64,000 nt of DNA from JANJUO01 sp942492935 (lineage in GTDB: Bacteria; Bacteroidota; Ignavibacteria; Kapaibacteriales; UBA2268), in contig OW818654.1 of NCBI GenBank assembly GCA_942492935.1, positions 3,162,001 to 3,226,000 on the forward strand, given 5' to 3'. The first letter of the stretch is position 1. The number at the start of each line of letters is the position of its first letter. Below the pieces are notes generated by a model that was not told the DNA's origin, ran no database searches, and saw nothing but the letters and a program-made list of their open reading frames with translations. The position numbers and the translations under genes are program-made. This document shows, piece by piece, positions 1 to 8,726 of this stretch.

Positions 1-393
1 TAAAAAGCTACCTTGAGTTTTAGCAAATAATATTCCTCGAGCAGTCGAATAGGAAATAGCCACTAAATTTTTAAGTATAGAATTTGGGATTTGCAAACCT
101 TGGTTATCTAATTTTGCTATTTCTTTCAAATTTACTAATTTGAAATCTGTTACTAAAGAAAAATCAATTAAATTGATTACTTGACCATTTAAATTATATG
201 GGTAAAATATTGTCAAAACAACTTGTAAGCTTTCATCTTCAATATTCTCTGCAAATTGTACTTGAGTACCAATTTGAAAATTATCCAGTTCGAAACTGTT
301 TGTAATATCATATCCAGGTTCAATTAGGATAAATCTATTAATTCTAAAACCTATTATACCAACAGTAATTTTAGTTTCTAAAGGATCAGGCAT
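1..393 (-). CDS. SecB-like chaperone of a toxin-antitoxin-chaperone module (partial)
   Basis: The ORF starts with ATG at 393 and runs without a stop for 131 codons to the window edge, so its C-terminus is missing. The region near residues 113-131 (ISYSTARGILFAKTQGSFL) resembles the late helix of SecB, where an A-R-x-x-[IL] stretch leads into G-T-F and a proline-rich end. The N-terminal part is beta-strand rich, as in SecB-fold proteins. Its ATG overlaps the antitoxin stop by 8 bp, and a GAAGGGGAA stretch inside the antitoxin end serves as its ribosome binding site, so the two are translationally coupled. Position as third gene after toxin and antitoxin matches TAC modules such as M. tuberculosis HigB1-HigA1-Rv1957, where the chaperone protects the antitoxin. 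The SecB-like assignment is inferred from motif and context, and the missing C-terminus limits certainty. Confidence 0.6.
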   Translation of the reverse strand, partial: MPDPLETKITVGIIGFRINRFILIEPGYDITNSFELDNFQIGTQVQFAENIEDESLQVVLTIFYPYNLNGQVINLIDFSLVTDFKLVNLKEIAKLDNQGLQIPNSILKNLVAISYSTARGILFAKTQGSFL

Positions 394-847
394 ATTTACA
401 ATATTCCCCTTCTTCATCTGTTTTTTCATATTGAATGGTTCCTTGATTTTTTAAAAAATTATAATTAACATGATTGATATTAATATCAGTTTTGTAATCA
501 TTTGAATTCTTAATGTTCGCTGGGAAATCAACAAAGCTAGTATTATTTACATTATTAGCGAATAAATTACCACTTTTGTATTTATTGACAGCAGTTTCAA
601 AGCTAACAAAATTTATTAAAGGAACATTGCCTGTTGCTAATGATAATTCAACGAATTTTGATAATTTATGGTCGAAGTTCCCATTCAATACTTGTGATAT
701 ATAACTTTTCCCAACACCTAATTCTGAAGCAAACTCAGTTTGGGTTAAGTTATTTTTTTCAAGATATTTATTAATCAACTCATACAGTTGATGTTGGATT
801 TCAAATATCCAATATTCTGGTCCGTTTAATAACTCATTAGTTTTCAT
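386..847 (-). CDS. HigA-like HTH antitoxin with C-terminal tail
   Basis: This is an Xre-type helix-turn-helix protein of 153 residues with the chosen start. The HTH lies at about residues 28-60, with LTQTEFASELGVGKSYISQ as its core. I chose the ATG at 847 because GGAG at the toxin's last codons lies 7 nt upstream. A longer ORF opens at 895 inside the toxin but has no better site. After the HTH comes a tail of about 65 polar, Asn-rich residues ending in EEGEYCKYA. HigA antitoxins are usually near 100 residues. In TAC systems such an extension is the chaperone-addiction domain bound by the SecB-like partner; applying that here is inference. It probably represses its own operon, as is usual for the family. 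Confidence 0.8.
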   Translation of the reverse strand: MKTNELLNGPEYWIFEIQHQLYELINKYLEKNNLTQTEFASELGVGKSYISQVLNGNFDHKLSKFVELSLATGNVPLINFVSFETAVNKYKSGNLFANNVNNTSFVDFPANIKNSNDYKTDININHVNYNFLKNQGTIQYEKTDEEGEYCKYA

Positions 848-851
848 TTCT

Positions 852-1241
852 TTACTCCAAGGATATTCTGTAATCTTTAATAATTTTTTTTGCATTTAAT
901 ACATCATTCTTTTGATTTGTTTTATATCCGCCTGAGATTATTATGTGGTTTTTACTTTTTTCAATTATTCCATATACTCTTAATTTCTCATGCTTAATTT
1001 CGAACATTTTGTAATTCACATAATCATTAAATAATTTAAAATTTGCTGGATTAGGTTTTAATCCTCTTGAAATTAAGTCAATAACATACAATATTTTTTT
1101 AAAACTATTCTTCATATTAGCATGATTGTTTATAACATCTTCTTCAAAATCATCAAACGGACAAATATAATCTACCATCATTTTGTAGATATTTACTTTC
1201 TTTTCAACCGTCTTAAATTCTGTTAACGTATAATTACTCAT
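852..1241 (-). CDS. HigB/RelE-like toxin
   Basis: This 129-residue protein has a C-terminal half typical of Gp49/HigB-like toxins: LRVYGIIEKSKNHIIISGGYK followed by a lysine- and asparagine-rich helix with AKKIIKDY. These toxins fold like RelE and cleave mRNA, generally at the ribosome. It is the first gene of a minus-strand operon; a GGAAG site precedes its ATG, and its stop lies 4 nt before the preferred antitoxin start. Toxin-first order is normal for higBA. The N-terminal 60 residues are not distinctive, so family membership rests on the C-terminal part and on context. Confidence 0.7.
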   Translation of the reverse strand: MSNYTLTEFKTVEKKVNIYKMMVDYICPFDDFEEDVINNHANMKNSFKKILYVIDLISRGLKPNPANFKLFNDYVNYKMFEIKHEKLRVYGIIEKSKNHIIISGGYKTNQKNDVLNAKKIIKDYRISLE

Positions 1242-1340
1242 ATTAGTTTACTTCCAACTAAACTTTTTGTAATATTTTGAATATTTAATCAACCCAAATA
1301 CTAATACGATGAAATTCTTCAATATAGATATAAACACAAA

Positions 1341-1364
1341 ATCCCCCTTTTTTAAAAGGGGGAT
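1341..1364. repeat. Perfect palindrome downstream of the deoxyhypusine synthase-like gene
   Basis: Arms of 11 nt (ATCCCCCTTTT and its complement) are separated by 2 nt. It lies between two minus-strand transcription units, 98 nt beyond the end of the deoxyhypusine synthase-like gene and upstream of the toxin gene. There is no long T tract, so termination is possible but not shown. A similar C-rich palindrome occurs at 24984-25007. Confidence 0.5.
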
Positions 1365-1462
1365 GCAACTAGAGGATTTAAAAATTTATCAATATTAATG
1401 TGCAAATATTTCATTTATAAAATTGAATAAGTTACAATCAATTGATGAAAATATTATTATAT

Positions 1463-2491
1463 TTACTTATCTAATATTCCATTGAAATTTCGTTCTGGAC
1501 GATTTTTCCAGTTTCCTTTGTGATAACCGTAACCTGCAATAAGGGGCCAAGCAATTGTAGCTTCGGCAAATACCATTTGTTCGTAAGTAGTTTCTACTTT
1601 ACCCCAAGAACTTGCTTCTTTTAAGGTGGAACCGGATAAAGCACCATCTCTTTCGTCAGCAACAGTTATTTGAATTGCATATTTGTGCATTTCAACATCC
1701 ATTCCCAATACTTCTGCTGCAACAACGATGTCTTGAGTGAAATTCTTTGGAACGCCACCACCAATCATAAATACAGCTGAATCTTTGTTCGCTAATTTTG
1801 TTTTGGTAATTTCAAGAAAATCTTTTGCTGAATCAATTGTAAGCATTTCTCCTTTGGCATTGTATTGATGATGAACGAGTCCAAAACCTGCTGAACAATC
1901 AGAAAATGCAGGACAGAATATAGGCACTCCTTTTTCATAAGCCGTTCTAATAATTGAACCTTCCCCTTTGTTATTATCAACAAGCCATTTTCCCATTTCA
2001 CGAATAAATTCACGTGATGAGTATGGTTTTGGTGGCAATTGATTACAAATTTCTGCAACAGTCATATCGCAATCACGTAAATTTTCTTCATCAATATAAG
2101 TATCGTAAATTCTATCAATCATTAATTCCCTCAGTTCATTATCATCAACAAATTGAGTTCCCTGATAATGTTTGTATCCGAGTGCTTCAAGGAAATCTTG
2201 GTCAACGATATTTGCACCTGTGGAAACAATTACATCGCACATATTGTTTTCAATCATATCCACAACAACTTGTTTTAATCCTGCACTAATTAATGAACCA
2301 GCAAGAGTTAGATATACAGCACATTCTTTATCGTTTAGCATCATATCAAAAATTGTAGATGCACGATGTAGATTACGAGCTTGAAATGCCATTTTACCCA
2401 TAGCATCAACCATCGGAACCACATTATATGCTTTGATATCAATGTGTTCCACTAATTTTTCAGGGTTGAGGTAAGTACTTTTGTCTGCCAT
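1463..2491 (-). CDS. Deoxyhypusine synthase-like protein (possible homospermidine synthase)
   Basis: The 342-residue protein belongs to the deoxyhypusine synthase family, NAD-dependent enzymes that move an aminobutyl group from spermidine. Visible landmarks are GANIVDQDF (93-101), IGGGVPKNF (243-251) and SSWGK, whose K298 aligns with the catalytic lysine of human DHS. The histidine following GGGVVK in eukaryotic DHS is replaced by N250. Bacteria normally lack eIF5A, and some bacterial members make homospermidine from putrescine and spermidine. That is the more likely role here, but it is inference. A GGAG site precedes the ATG. It follows pyrG by 29 nt on the same strand and is probably co-transcribed with it. 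Confidence 0.85.
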   Translation of the reverse strand: MADKSTYLNPEKLVEHIDIKAYNVVPMVDAMGKMAFQARNLHRASTIFDMMLNDKECAVYLTLAGSLISAGLKQVVVDMIENNMCDVIVSTGANIVDQDFLEALGYKHYQGTQFVDDNELRELMIDRIYDTYIDEENLRDCDMTVAEICNQLPPKPYSSREFIREMGKWLVDNNKGEGSIIRTAYEKGVPIFCPAFSDCSAGFGLVHHQYNAKGEMLTIDSAKDFLEITKTKLANKDSAVFMIGGGVPKNFTQDIVVAAEVLGMDVEMHKYAIQITVADERDGALSGSTLKEASSWGKVETTYEQMVFAEATIAWPLIAGYGYHKGNWKNRPERNFNGILDK

Positions 2492-2520
2492 TATTATTCT
2501 CCAAATTTATTATTAAAAAA

Positions 2521-4161
2521 TTATGCTTCTGTTTGAATTAAAGATGCTTTTTGTTTGAGAGCAGCTTTAATAAAATGTATAAACAAAGGATGACCAGTAA
2601 CTGCTCTTGATTTTAATTCAGGGTGGAATTGAACACCAACAAACCATGGGTGGTTTTCCAACTCTACCATTTCAACCAAATTACCATCAGGAGAGTGTCC
2701 GCTCATTATCAAACCATTGTCTTCAAGAATTGGCTTGAATTGATTATTTAATTCATAACGATGCCTATGTCTTTCAGAAATATTTTCATTTTCATAGGCT
2801 TTAATTGCTTTTGTACCTTTTTTGATGGTACAAGGATATGCACCCAAACGCATTGTACCACCTTTATCTTTGATTTTCTTCTGCTCTTCCATCAAATCAA
2901 TTACATTGAAATCATTTTTTTCAAATTCGGCAGAATGTGCTAATGGCATACCGGCAATATTTCTTGCAAATTCAACAACAGCGCATTGCATACCCAAGCA
3001 AATTCCAAAGAAAGGTATATTATTTTCACGTACATATCTAATTGCTTCGATTTTACCTTCAATTCCTCTCGACCCAAAGCCAGGTCCAACAAGTACACCG
3101 TTTACGTTCTGCAATAATTCAGCAACATTATCTTTGGTAATTGATTCTGAATTGATAAGTTCAAGAGTAACTTTTGCATTATTGATTGAACCAGCATGAG
3201 TAAATGCTTCGATAATACTTTTATATGAATCGCGATATTTAGTATATTTGCCAACTAAAGCTATCTTGACTTCATATTTTGGTGCTTTAATTTTATTTAC
3301 AAACTTTGTCCAAGTTTCAATATCTAATTCACCAGTATCCATATCCATTTTTTTGAGAACAGTTTCAGCTAATCCACGTTTTGCAAAAAATAATGGAACT
3401 TCATAAATTGTATGGTCAACATCAACTACATCAAATACTGCTTCTTCTTCAACTGAGCAAAATAATGCAATTTTTTGTTTAACATCTTTGCTTAGTTTAT
3501 TTTCAGAACGGCATAATAGAATGTGTGGTCTAATACCATATTCCATTAAAGCTTTTACCGAGTGCTGAGAAGGTTTTGTTTTTACTTCACCAGCAGATTT
3601 GATATATGGAACATAAGTTAAATGGATATTCATTACTCTTTTGCTACCAAGTTGAAGATTCATCTGACGTTGAGTTTCAAGAAATGGTAGTGATTCAATA
3701 TCGCCAACTGTACCGCCAATTTCTACCAATACAAAGTCGAATTTCCCTTCAAACCATTTAATTCTTTTCTTGATTTCATCTGTAATATGAGGAATTACTT
3801 GAACAGTATTACCAAGATAATGTCCTTTTCTTTCCTTTGTAATAACTTCAAAATAAACTTGTCCAGTTGAAGTACTATTATGATGATTCAAGGATTCATC
3901 AATAAATCTTTCATAATGCCCTAAATCCAAATCTGTTTCAGCACCATCATCGGTTACATATACTTCTCCATGTTGAAAAGGATTCATAGTTCCCGGGTCA
4001 ACATTAATATATGGGTCTAACTTCATTATTGTAACAGAATATCCCCTTAATTTAAGTAATAATCCGAGTGAAGCTGATGCAATGCCTTTACCAAGTGATG
4101 ACAACACTCCACCTGTAATGAAAATGTAGTGTGTTTCTTTTTTTTGTACAATATCAGTCAT
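2521..4161 (-). CDS. pyrG: CTP synthase
   Basis: This full-length 546-residue enzyme converts UTP to CTP using ATP and glutamine, the last step of de novo pyrimidine nucleotide synthesis in the cytoplasm. The N-terminal synthetase domain opens with FITGGVLSSLGKG (14-26), which includes the ATP loop, and continues with LDPYINVDPGTMNPFQHGEV. The C-terminal class I glutamine amidotransferase domain has GICLGMQ with nucleophile C388 and the GVQFHPE pair H513/E515. It is the first gene of a two-gene unit with the deoxyhypusine synthase-like gene, 29 nt downstream. A TATTTTTG box at 4214-4221 may be its promoter. Confidence 0.98.
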   Translation of the reverse strand: MTDIVQKKETHYIFITGGVLSSLGKGIASASLGLLLKLRGYSVTIMKLDPYINVDPGTMNPFQHGEVYVTDDGAETDLDLGHYERFIDESLNHHNSTSTGQVYFEVITKERKGHYLGNTVQVIPHITDEIKKRIKWFEGKFDFVLVEIGGTVGDIESLPFLETQRQMNLQLGSKRVMNIHLTYVPYIKSAGEVKTKPSQHSVKALMEYGIRPHILLCRSENKLSKDVKQKIALFCSVEEEAVFDVVDVDHTIYEVPLFFAKRGLAETVLKKMDMDTGELDIETWTKFVNKIKAPKYEVKIALVGKYTKYRDSYKSIIEAFTHAGSINNAKVTLELINSESITKDNVAELLQNVNGVLVGPGFGSRGIEGKIEAIRYVRENNIPFFGICLGMQCAVVEFARNIAGMPLAHSAEFEKNDFNVIDLMEEQKKIKDKGGTMRLGAYPCTIKKGTKAIKAYENENISERHRHRYELNNQFKPILEDNGLIMSGHSPDGNLVEMVELENHPWFVGVQFHPELKSRAVTGHPLFIHFIKAALKQKASLIQTEA

Positions 4162-4213
4162 AATTCTATTTTAAAATTAACAATAATCTAAATTATTCTT
4201 TCCTATGGAAAAG

Positions 4214-4221
4214 CAAAAATA
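4214..4221 (-). promoter_or_regulatory. Possible Bacteroidota-type -7 box upstream of pyrG
   Basis: On the minus strand this reads TATTTTTG, matching the TAnnTTTG consensus used by the primary sigma factor of Bacteroidota. It is placed so that transcription would begin about 45 nt before the pyrG start. I see no convincing -33 TTTG at the usual distance, so support is weak. Confidence 0.3.
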
Positions 4222-4406
4222 AAGATAAATTTTTGGTTAAAAAAAAATTAGTTATCAACAAAGTAAAAAAATTTTGTAAATGTGCAATATAGATTAATAA
4301 TACATAGCTAATTTGCGATACTCTACTGTTTTATAATTTTCAATTTACTTTGTTATTTAAATGAATAAGAGTATATTTGGAACAAGTTGAAAAAATAATA
4401 AAAAAT

Positions 4407-4609
4407 GAATTCCTTGAAAATCCCAATAGGGATTAAATGTTTGTAAACCCCAACCTAACCTTCCCCAAGGGGAAGGAACTGGCGTAAGTCTAACAATCCC
4501 AGCGGGATTGAATAATTAAATACACATTCAACACCTACGGTGTTGTTGGTATAACTGGGAATATCATTTATTACAAACATTCATTCCCTATGGGAATCTC
4601 AAAGAATTT
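4407..4609. repeat. Composite inverted-end repeat (REPIN-like), copy 1
   Basis: The left end (4407-4446) contains TCCTTGAAAATCCCAATAGG and continues to a TTTGTAA motif. The right end (4571-4609) is an inverted version reading TTACAAACATTC, then a CCCTATGGG palindrome, then CTCAAAGAATTT. Between them lie shorter palindromes: TTCCCCAAGGGGAA, ATCCCAGCGGGAT and CAACACCTACGGTGTTG. There is no ORF. Related elements sit at 14193, 21326 and 59759, with half copies at 25097 and 63251. The whole 610-nt gap between pyrG and the phosphorylase gene holds only this and AT-rich flanks. Confidence 0.8.
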
Positions 4610-4771
4610 ATTACAAATAACTAAAATTCTATTTTATTGTTAATTGGATGAGTAGTCACGCTAAATATAATGGATTTGATAGATTTTCTTTATTAGCCAA
4701 ACAATTCTTAGTAACAAAAATGAAAACCACTTTTTAATTTTCGTCGAAGTGTGGTATTTCTCCTATCTCCC

Positions 4772-6604
4772 CTATTCATAATACATTTCATTATATTCAA
4801 ATACCATCCTTAGAGAACTGAATTTTGTAATTGCCGTAAACATAGATTGTTTTATTATCTCAAGCCATTGACTTTGATTATTATAATACATTGGAATTAC
4901 TTCGTTTTCGAGAATATTGTATAAATTCTCTGACGCTTGTGTTTCTGAAATATCGTCATTAAAAACAAATCCATTCTTTACATTATATGCTTCTGCCCAC
5001 CATCCATCATCAATGCTAACATTGATACCGCCATTTAATGCAGATTTCATTCCGCTTGTTCCGCTCGCTTCAAGTGGTTTAATTGGATTATTAAGCCAAA
5101 TATCACAACCTTGAACAATGTACTTTGCTACCTTTAAATCATAATTTTCCAAAAAGACTATTCGTTTCTCTAAATGATTTTCAGTAATTGATTTAATTAC
5201 TCTTTTTAGCATATCCTTACCTTCTACATCTAATGGATGTGCTTTTCCAGAAAAAATAAATTGAACAGGAGTATCGGAATTGAATAATATTTTCTTTAAT
5301 CTTTCAATATCATAAAATAATAAATCTGCTCTCTTGTATTGTGCAAATCTTCTTGAAAATCCAATAGTGAGAATATTTTCAGATAGTAATTCATCAATTG
5401 ATTTAAATTTATCTCTTTTTATAAAGTCGGGTTTATCAATTTTATAAGAATTTCTAATAAAATTAATCAGCTTATTGCGTAATATATTTCTCAATAAAAT
5501 TAATTTATCATCAGATATTTGGTGAAAAGCATCTATTATTGATTCATTATTGTTATATTCAAAATGATTATTTCCAATATATTGTTCAATTAAATCTTTT
5601 GTTTCATCTGCAAGCCAATAATTCAAATCAACACCATTCGTAATGTAATTAATAGGAACATCATTTGAATTATCTACATCAAAAGCACTTTTCCAAAGAT
5701 TTCTTGATGTAACGCAATGTAATTTACTAACTGCATTGAAATTATTGCAAAGTTTAAATGCAAGAATTGTCATAGAAAATTCTTCTTCAGCCATTGAATT
5801 CTTAGCAATTAAAGAATGTGATTCATCAGAATTTTCTTTACTACTTTCAACATTTCCAAATTTTATAAATTCATCAATAGTTAAATTTGAATTTTCAAGA
5901 ATTATATTGAAATACTTGACAATTAATTCATTTAAGAAAACTTCATTACCATGAATTACGGGTGTATGAGTAGTAAAAAGCGCTTGATTTCTCAAAATAT
6001 TAAGAGCATCATAATAACTGATATGGTTATTTTGAGCATACGTTATTTGCCATTCAAGTAAAGCGAAAGCAGCATGACCTTCATTTATGTGAATAAAATC
6101 AGGATTTAATCCAATATAATTTAACAACTTAACTCCACCAATTCCTAAAAGAATCTCTTGTTGCAACCTATGTTCCCTATCTCCACCATATAATTTATCT
6201 GTTATATTTCGGTATTGTGGTAAATTTTCATCAAGATTTGTATCTAATAAATATAAATGAATGTTCCCAATTTTATAAATAAAAGTTTGATAAAATAATT
6301 TTCCATCTGGAAAATCAATTGACAATATTATTTTATTAAGATTATAATCAGTAAGTTGAGTTAGATTTAATTTTTCAGGGATTAAATTATAATATTCAGC
6401 TAACTGTGTTCCATTTTTTGTAATTTTCTGTTTGAAATAACCATTTTTATAAAATAATCCTATTGCAACTAAATTCAAATCTGCTTGATTAGCACTTCGT
6501 AAATGGTCACCCGCCAAAACACCTAATCCACCAGCATAAATGGGAATATTTTCTTCCAACGCAAATTCCGGAGAAAAATATGCAATAAGTTTGCTATTAT
6601 TCAT
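4772..6604 (-). CDS. glgP: Alpha-glucan (glycogen) phosphorylase family protein
   Basis: This 610-residue GT35 enzyme releases glucose-1-phosphate from alpha-1,4-glucans. It begins directly with the sugar-binding core (YFSPEFAL at 9-16, IYAGGLGVLAGDH at 22-34), so it lacks the extra N-terminal domain of the ~850-residue Thermotoga-type enzymes. INEGHAAFALLEW (173-185) and GFSRRFAQYKR (415-425) are family motifs. EASGTSGMKSALNGG (512-526) contains the pyridoxal-phosphate lysine K520. It is the last gene of a five-gene operon, starting 5 nt after the plsY stop. It could serve glycogen or maltodextrin turnover; no glycogen synthase is present in the window. Confidence 0.9.
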   Translation of the reverse strand: MNNSKLIAYFSPEFALEENIPIYAGGLGVLAGDHLRSANQADLNLVAIGLFYKNGYFKQKITKNGTQLAEYYNLIPEKLNLTQLTDYNLNKIILSIDFPDGKLFYQTFIYKIGNIHLYLLDTNLDENLPQYRNITDKLYGGDREHRLQQEILLGIGGVKLLNYIGLNPDFIHINEGHAAFALLEWQITYAQNNHISYYDALNILRNQALFTTHTPVIHGNEVFLNELIVKYFNIILENSNLTIDEFIKFGNVESSKENSDESHSLIAKNSMAEEEFSMTILAFKLCNNFNAVSKLHCVTSRNLWKSAFDVDNSNDVPINYITNGVDLNYWLADETKDLIEQYIGNNHFEYNNNESIIDAFHQISDDKLILLRNILRNKLINFIRNSYKIDKPDFIKRDKFKSIDELLSENILTIGFSRRFAQYKRADLLFYDIERLKKILFNSDTPVQFIFSGKAHPLDVEGKDMLKRVIKSITENHLEKRIVFLENYDLKVAKYIVQGCDIWLNNPIKPLEASGTSGMKSALNGGINVSIDDGWWAEAYNVKNGFVFNDDISETQASENLYNILENEVIPMYYNNQSQWLEIIKQSMFTAITKFSSLRMVFEYNEMYYE

Positions 6605-6609
6605 AATTA

Positions 6610-7239
6610 TTATTCCGATTTATTAGTTACTAATTGTTTAAAAGCATCTCTATGTTTAAGCAAAATAACTATACATACAGCTACTGCGAGTATTTTTAAT
6701 TGAAAAATATCTGGTATGTATGTCATATTAAATATTTCAATTAACATTTTAGGTGAACTAAAAAGCATAATGGGAGCCATAATTGAGGCAGTTATACTTC
6801 CAACATCTATATCTTTTTTTATTATATAAAAACCAGTAACCCACATCAAACCCCATAAAATAATTGCAAGTGGATTGATTAATAACAACGCACCAGTGGC
6901 AGTTGAAAGACCTTTCCCACCTTTAAACTTAAGAAAGAAATTATAATTATGCCCTATAACTACCCATACAGCAGCTATTGCAATTGATTGAAATACGCCA
7001 TTTGAAATAAAAGATGCTATCCATACAGCAGTCATTCCTTTTAAAGCATCTAAAATAAATACAATTATTCCAGCATATTTATTACCTGTAACTGCAAAGC
7101 TATTCATTGCTCCTACATTACCACTACCCTCATTTCTAATATCCTTTCCAGAATACTTTTTTACAATTAATAACCCAAAAGGTATGCATCCCAGTAGGTA
7201 TGATAAAATTAAAATGATTATATTTTCAATTGTTAGCAT
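6610..7239 (-). CDS. plsY: Glycerol-3-phosphate acyltransferase PlsY
   Basis: This integral membrane enzyme transfers the acyl group from acyl-phosphate to glycerol-3-phosphate, the first step of phospholipid synthesis. Its 209 residues match the usual length. Motif 1 is GSGNVGAMN (38-46), with M where T is more common. Motif 2 is GHNYNFFLKFKGGKGLSTATG (the span 96-116). Motif 3 is the HRDAFKQL stretch near the C-terminus. Several hydrophobic segments alternate with these loops. A GGTGA site precedes the ATG, and the neighbours are 4 nt upstream and 5 nt downstream within the operon. Confidence 0.95.
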   Translation of the reverse strand: MLTIENIIILILSYLLGCIPFGLLIVKKYSGKDIRNEGSGNVGAMNSFAVTGNKYAGIIVFILDALKGMTAVWIASFISNGVFQSIAIAAVWVVIGHNYNFFLKFKGGKGLSTATGALLLINPLAIILWGLMWVTGFYIIKKDIDVGSITASIMAPIMLFSSPKMLIEIFNMTYIPDIFQLKILAVAVCIVILLKHRDAFKQLVTNKSE

Positions 7240-7243
7240 AATT

Positions 7244-8122
7244 TCACCATTTTGTTTTTAACAATTTCATTTGAATAAACGAAAAAATTAAAAGAATTAT
7301 AAAAATCACATAAGCCAAAGCAGAGGCATATCCCATTGAATCAGATTTTTCAAACGCATTTGAAAATACAAGGTAAACAAGAGTTGTAGTTGAATTTAAG
7401 GGACCGCCTTTAGTCATAACAAAAATCTCAATGAATATTTGAAATGATTTAATTGTGTTGATTACAAGTACAAAAAGCAATGTTGGCTTAAGTAATGGTA
7501 ATGTGATTCTAAAAAATTGTTGCCAAGCGTTTGCTCCGACTAATCTTGCAGATTCATACAAATCTTCTGAAATTGTTTGCATGGCTGCAAGAAATAATAC
7601 CATATAATAACCAACAGAAATCCATACATCCATAAACATTATTGATAACATTGCAGTAGATGGCTCAAGTAACCAACCATTTTCAGGATGGGTAATTCCA
7701 AGCATTGAAAAAAGCATATTGATATAACCATCTTTTGTATATAGATTTGTGAAAATTAAAGCAATAACAACCATTGATGTTACTGATGGCAGAAAATATG
7801 CCGAACGAAAGAAATTCTTCCATCTAACGATACGACTATTCAAAATTACAGCAAGAAATATTGAAATTGAAACTGTAAAAGGTACAGTACCAAATGTAAA
7901 AAAAGCAGTATTTGATAATGCTTTATAAAAAATAGGGTCAGAGAATAATTGTGTATAATTATCAAATCCTATAAATTCAGCTTCATTAGTAAGAGTATAG
8001 TATTTTGTAAAACTTAGATATAATGAATAGATTAATGGATAAAGCCAAAAAAGTAAAAATGTTATCACCCAAGGTAATAACAAAGAAAAAGTATTGAGCT
8101 GCAATTTTGTTTTAAAATTCAT
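7244..8122 (-). CDS. ABC transporter permease, MalF/UgpA type
   Basis: The 292-residue inner-membrane subunit belongs to a carbohydrate-type ABC importer, with about six hydrophobic segments. The cytoplasmic EAA loop that contacts the ATPase reads ESARLVGANAWQQFFRITLP (190-209). A longer reading begins with TTG at 8131; I prefer the ATG at 8122, which still overlaps the maf end by 11 nt. No solute-binding protein, second permease or ATPase lies in the window, although these systems normally carry two permeases. The missing partners may be elsewhere. Its neighbours make lipids and remodel glucan, so the substrate could be a sugar or glycerol-phosphate, but this is not shown. Confidence 0.85.
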   Translation of the reverse strand: MNFKTKLQLNTFSLLLPWVITFLLFWLYPLIYSLYLSFTKYYTLTNEAEFIGFDNYTQLFSDPIFYKALSNTAFFTFGTVPFTVSISIFLAVILNSRIVRWKNFFRSAYFLPSVTSMVVIALIFTNLYTKDGYINMLFSMLGITHPENGWLLEPSTAMLSIMFMDVWISVGYYMVLFLAAMQTISEDLYESARLVGANAWQQFFRITLPLLKPTLLFVLVINTIKSFQIFIEIFVMTKGGPLNSTTTLVYLVFSNAFEKSDSMGYASALAYVIFIILLIFSFIQMKLLKTKW

Positions 8123-8723
8123 TTCGTTCAAATTCTTTTAATGTTGAATAAAATAATTCTAAAGGAAGTCCTACTATGTTATAATAACATCCATTTATAT
8201 GACTTACAAAAACTGCCCCAAAATCATCTTGAATTCCATAAGCTCCAGCTTTATCCATAGGTGAGCCAGTTTTTATATAAGCCCAAATTTCATCATCTTC
8301 AAGATTTCTAAAAGTAACCTCTGTTGTTTTGAACACAGTTTTATTATATTTTGAATTACTATTAACAAAAGCCAAGCCAGTATAAACAGTATGAGTTTTA
8401 CCACTTAATTTTTTTAGCATTTCAAACGCATCATTTTGGTTAATTGGTTTATTAAGAATAGCATTATCTAATACTACAATAGTATCACATCCAACAACGA
8501 TTGCATTTTTATCAATTTTGTTAGCAACATCAATCGCTTTATTTAATGCTAATGACACACAATATTTTTCAGGTAAATCAAATTCAATACTATCTTCGTC
8601 AAACATTGAAGGAATTATTTCAAATTCAATTCCTAATTGTTCAAGTAGTTTCTTCCTTCTTGGTGATTTTGAAGCAAGAATTATTGGTAAATTTGTAGTA
8701 AGTAATTTTATATTCGTATTCAT
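8112..8723 (-). CDS. maf: Maf family nucleotide pyrophosphatase
   Basis: This 203-residue cytosolic house-cleaning enzyme hydrolyses non-canonical or excess nucleoside triphosphates (dTTP/UTP type in the YhdE branch). The conserved signature SKSPRR sits at 18-23, after ILA. VGCDTIV carries the metal-site D80. SGKTHTVYTG lies at 107-116 and DKAGAYGIQ follows near residue 160. The start is ATG at 8723, 3 nt after the LptF/G stop, and the end overlaps the permease. Assignment to the dTTP/UTP subfamily rests on the DKAGAYGIQ motif. Confidence 0.93.
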   Translation of the reverse strand: MNTNIKLLTTNLPIILASKSPRRKKLLEQLGIEFEIIPSMFDEDSIEFDLPEKYCVSLALNKAIDVANKIDKNAIVVGCDTIVVLDNAILNKPINQNDAFEMLKKLSGKTHTVYTGLAFVNSNSKYNKTVFKTTEVTFRNLEDDEIWAYIKTGSPMDKAGAYGIQDDFGAVFVSHINGCYYNIVGLPLELFYSTLKEFERNEF

Positions 8724-8726
8724 AAA

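Noticed and set aside
386..895. Longer antitoxin start at 895
   Set aside because: It would begin 44 nt inside the toxin with no clear site, whereas ATG 847 has GGAG at the right distance.
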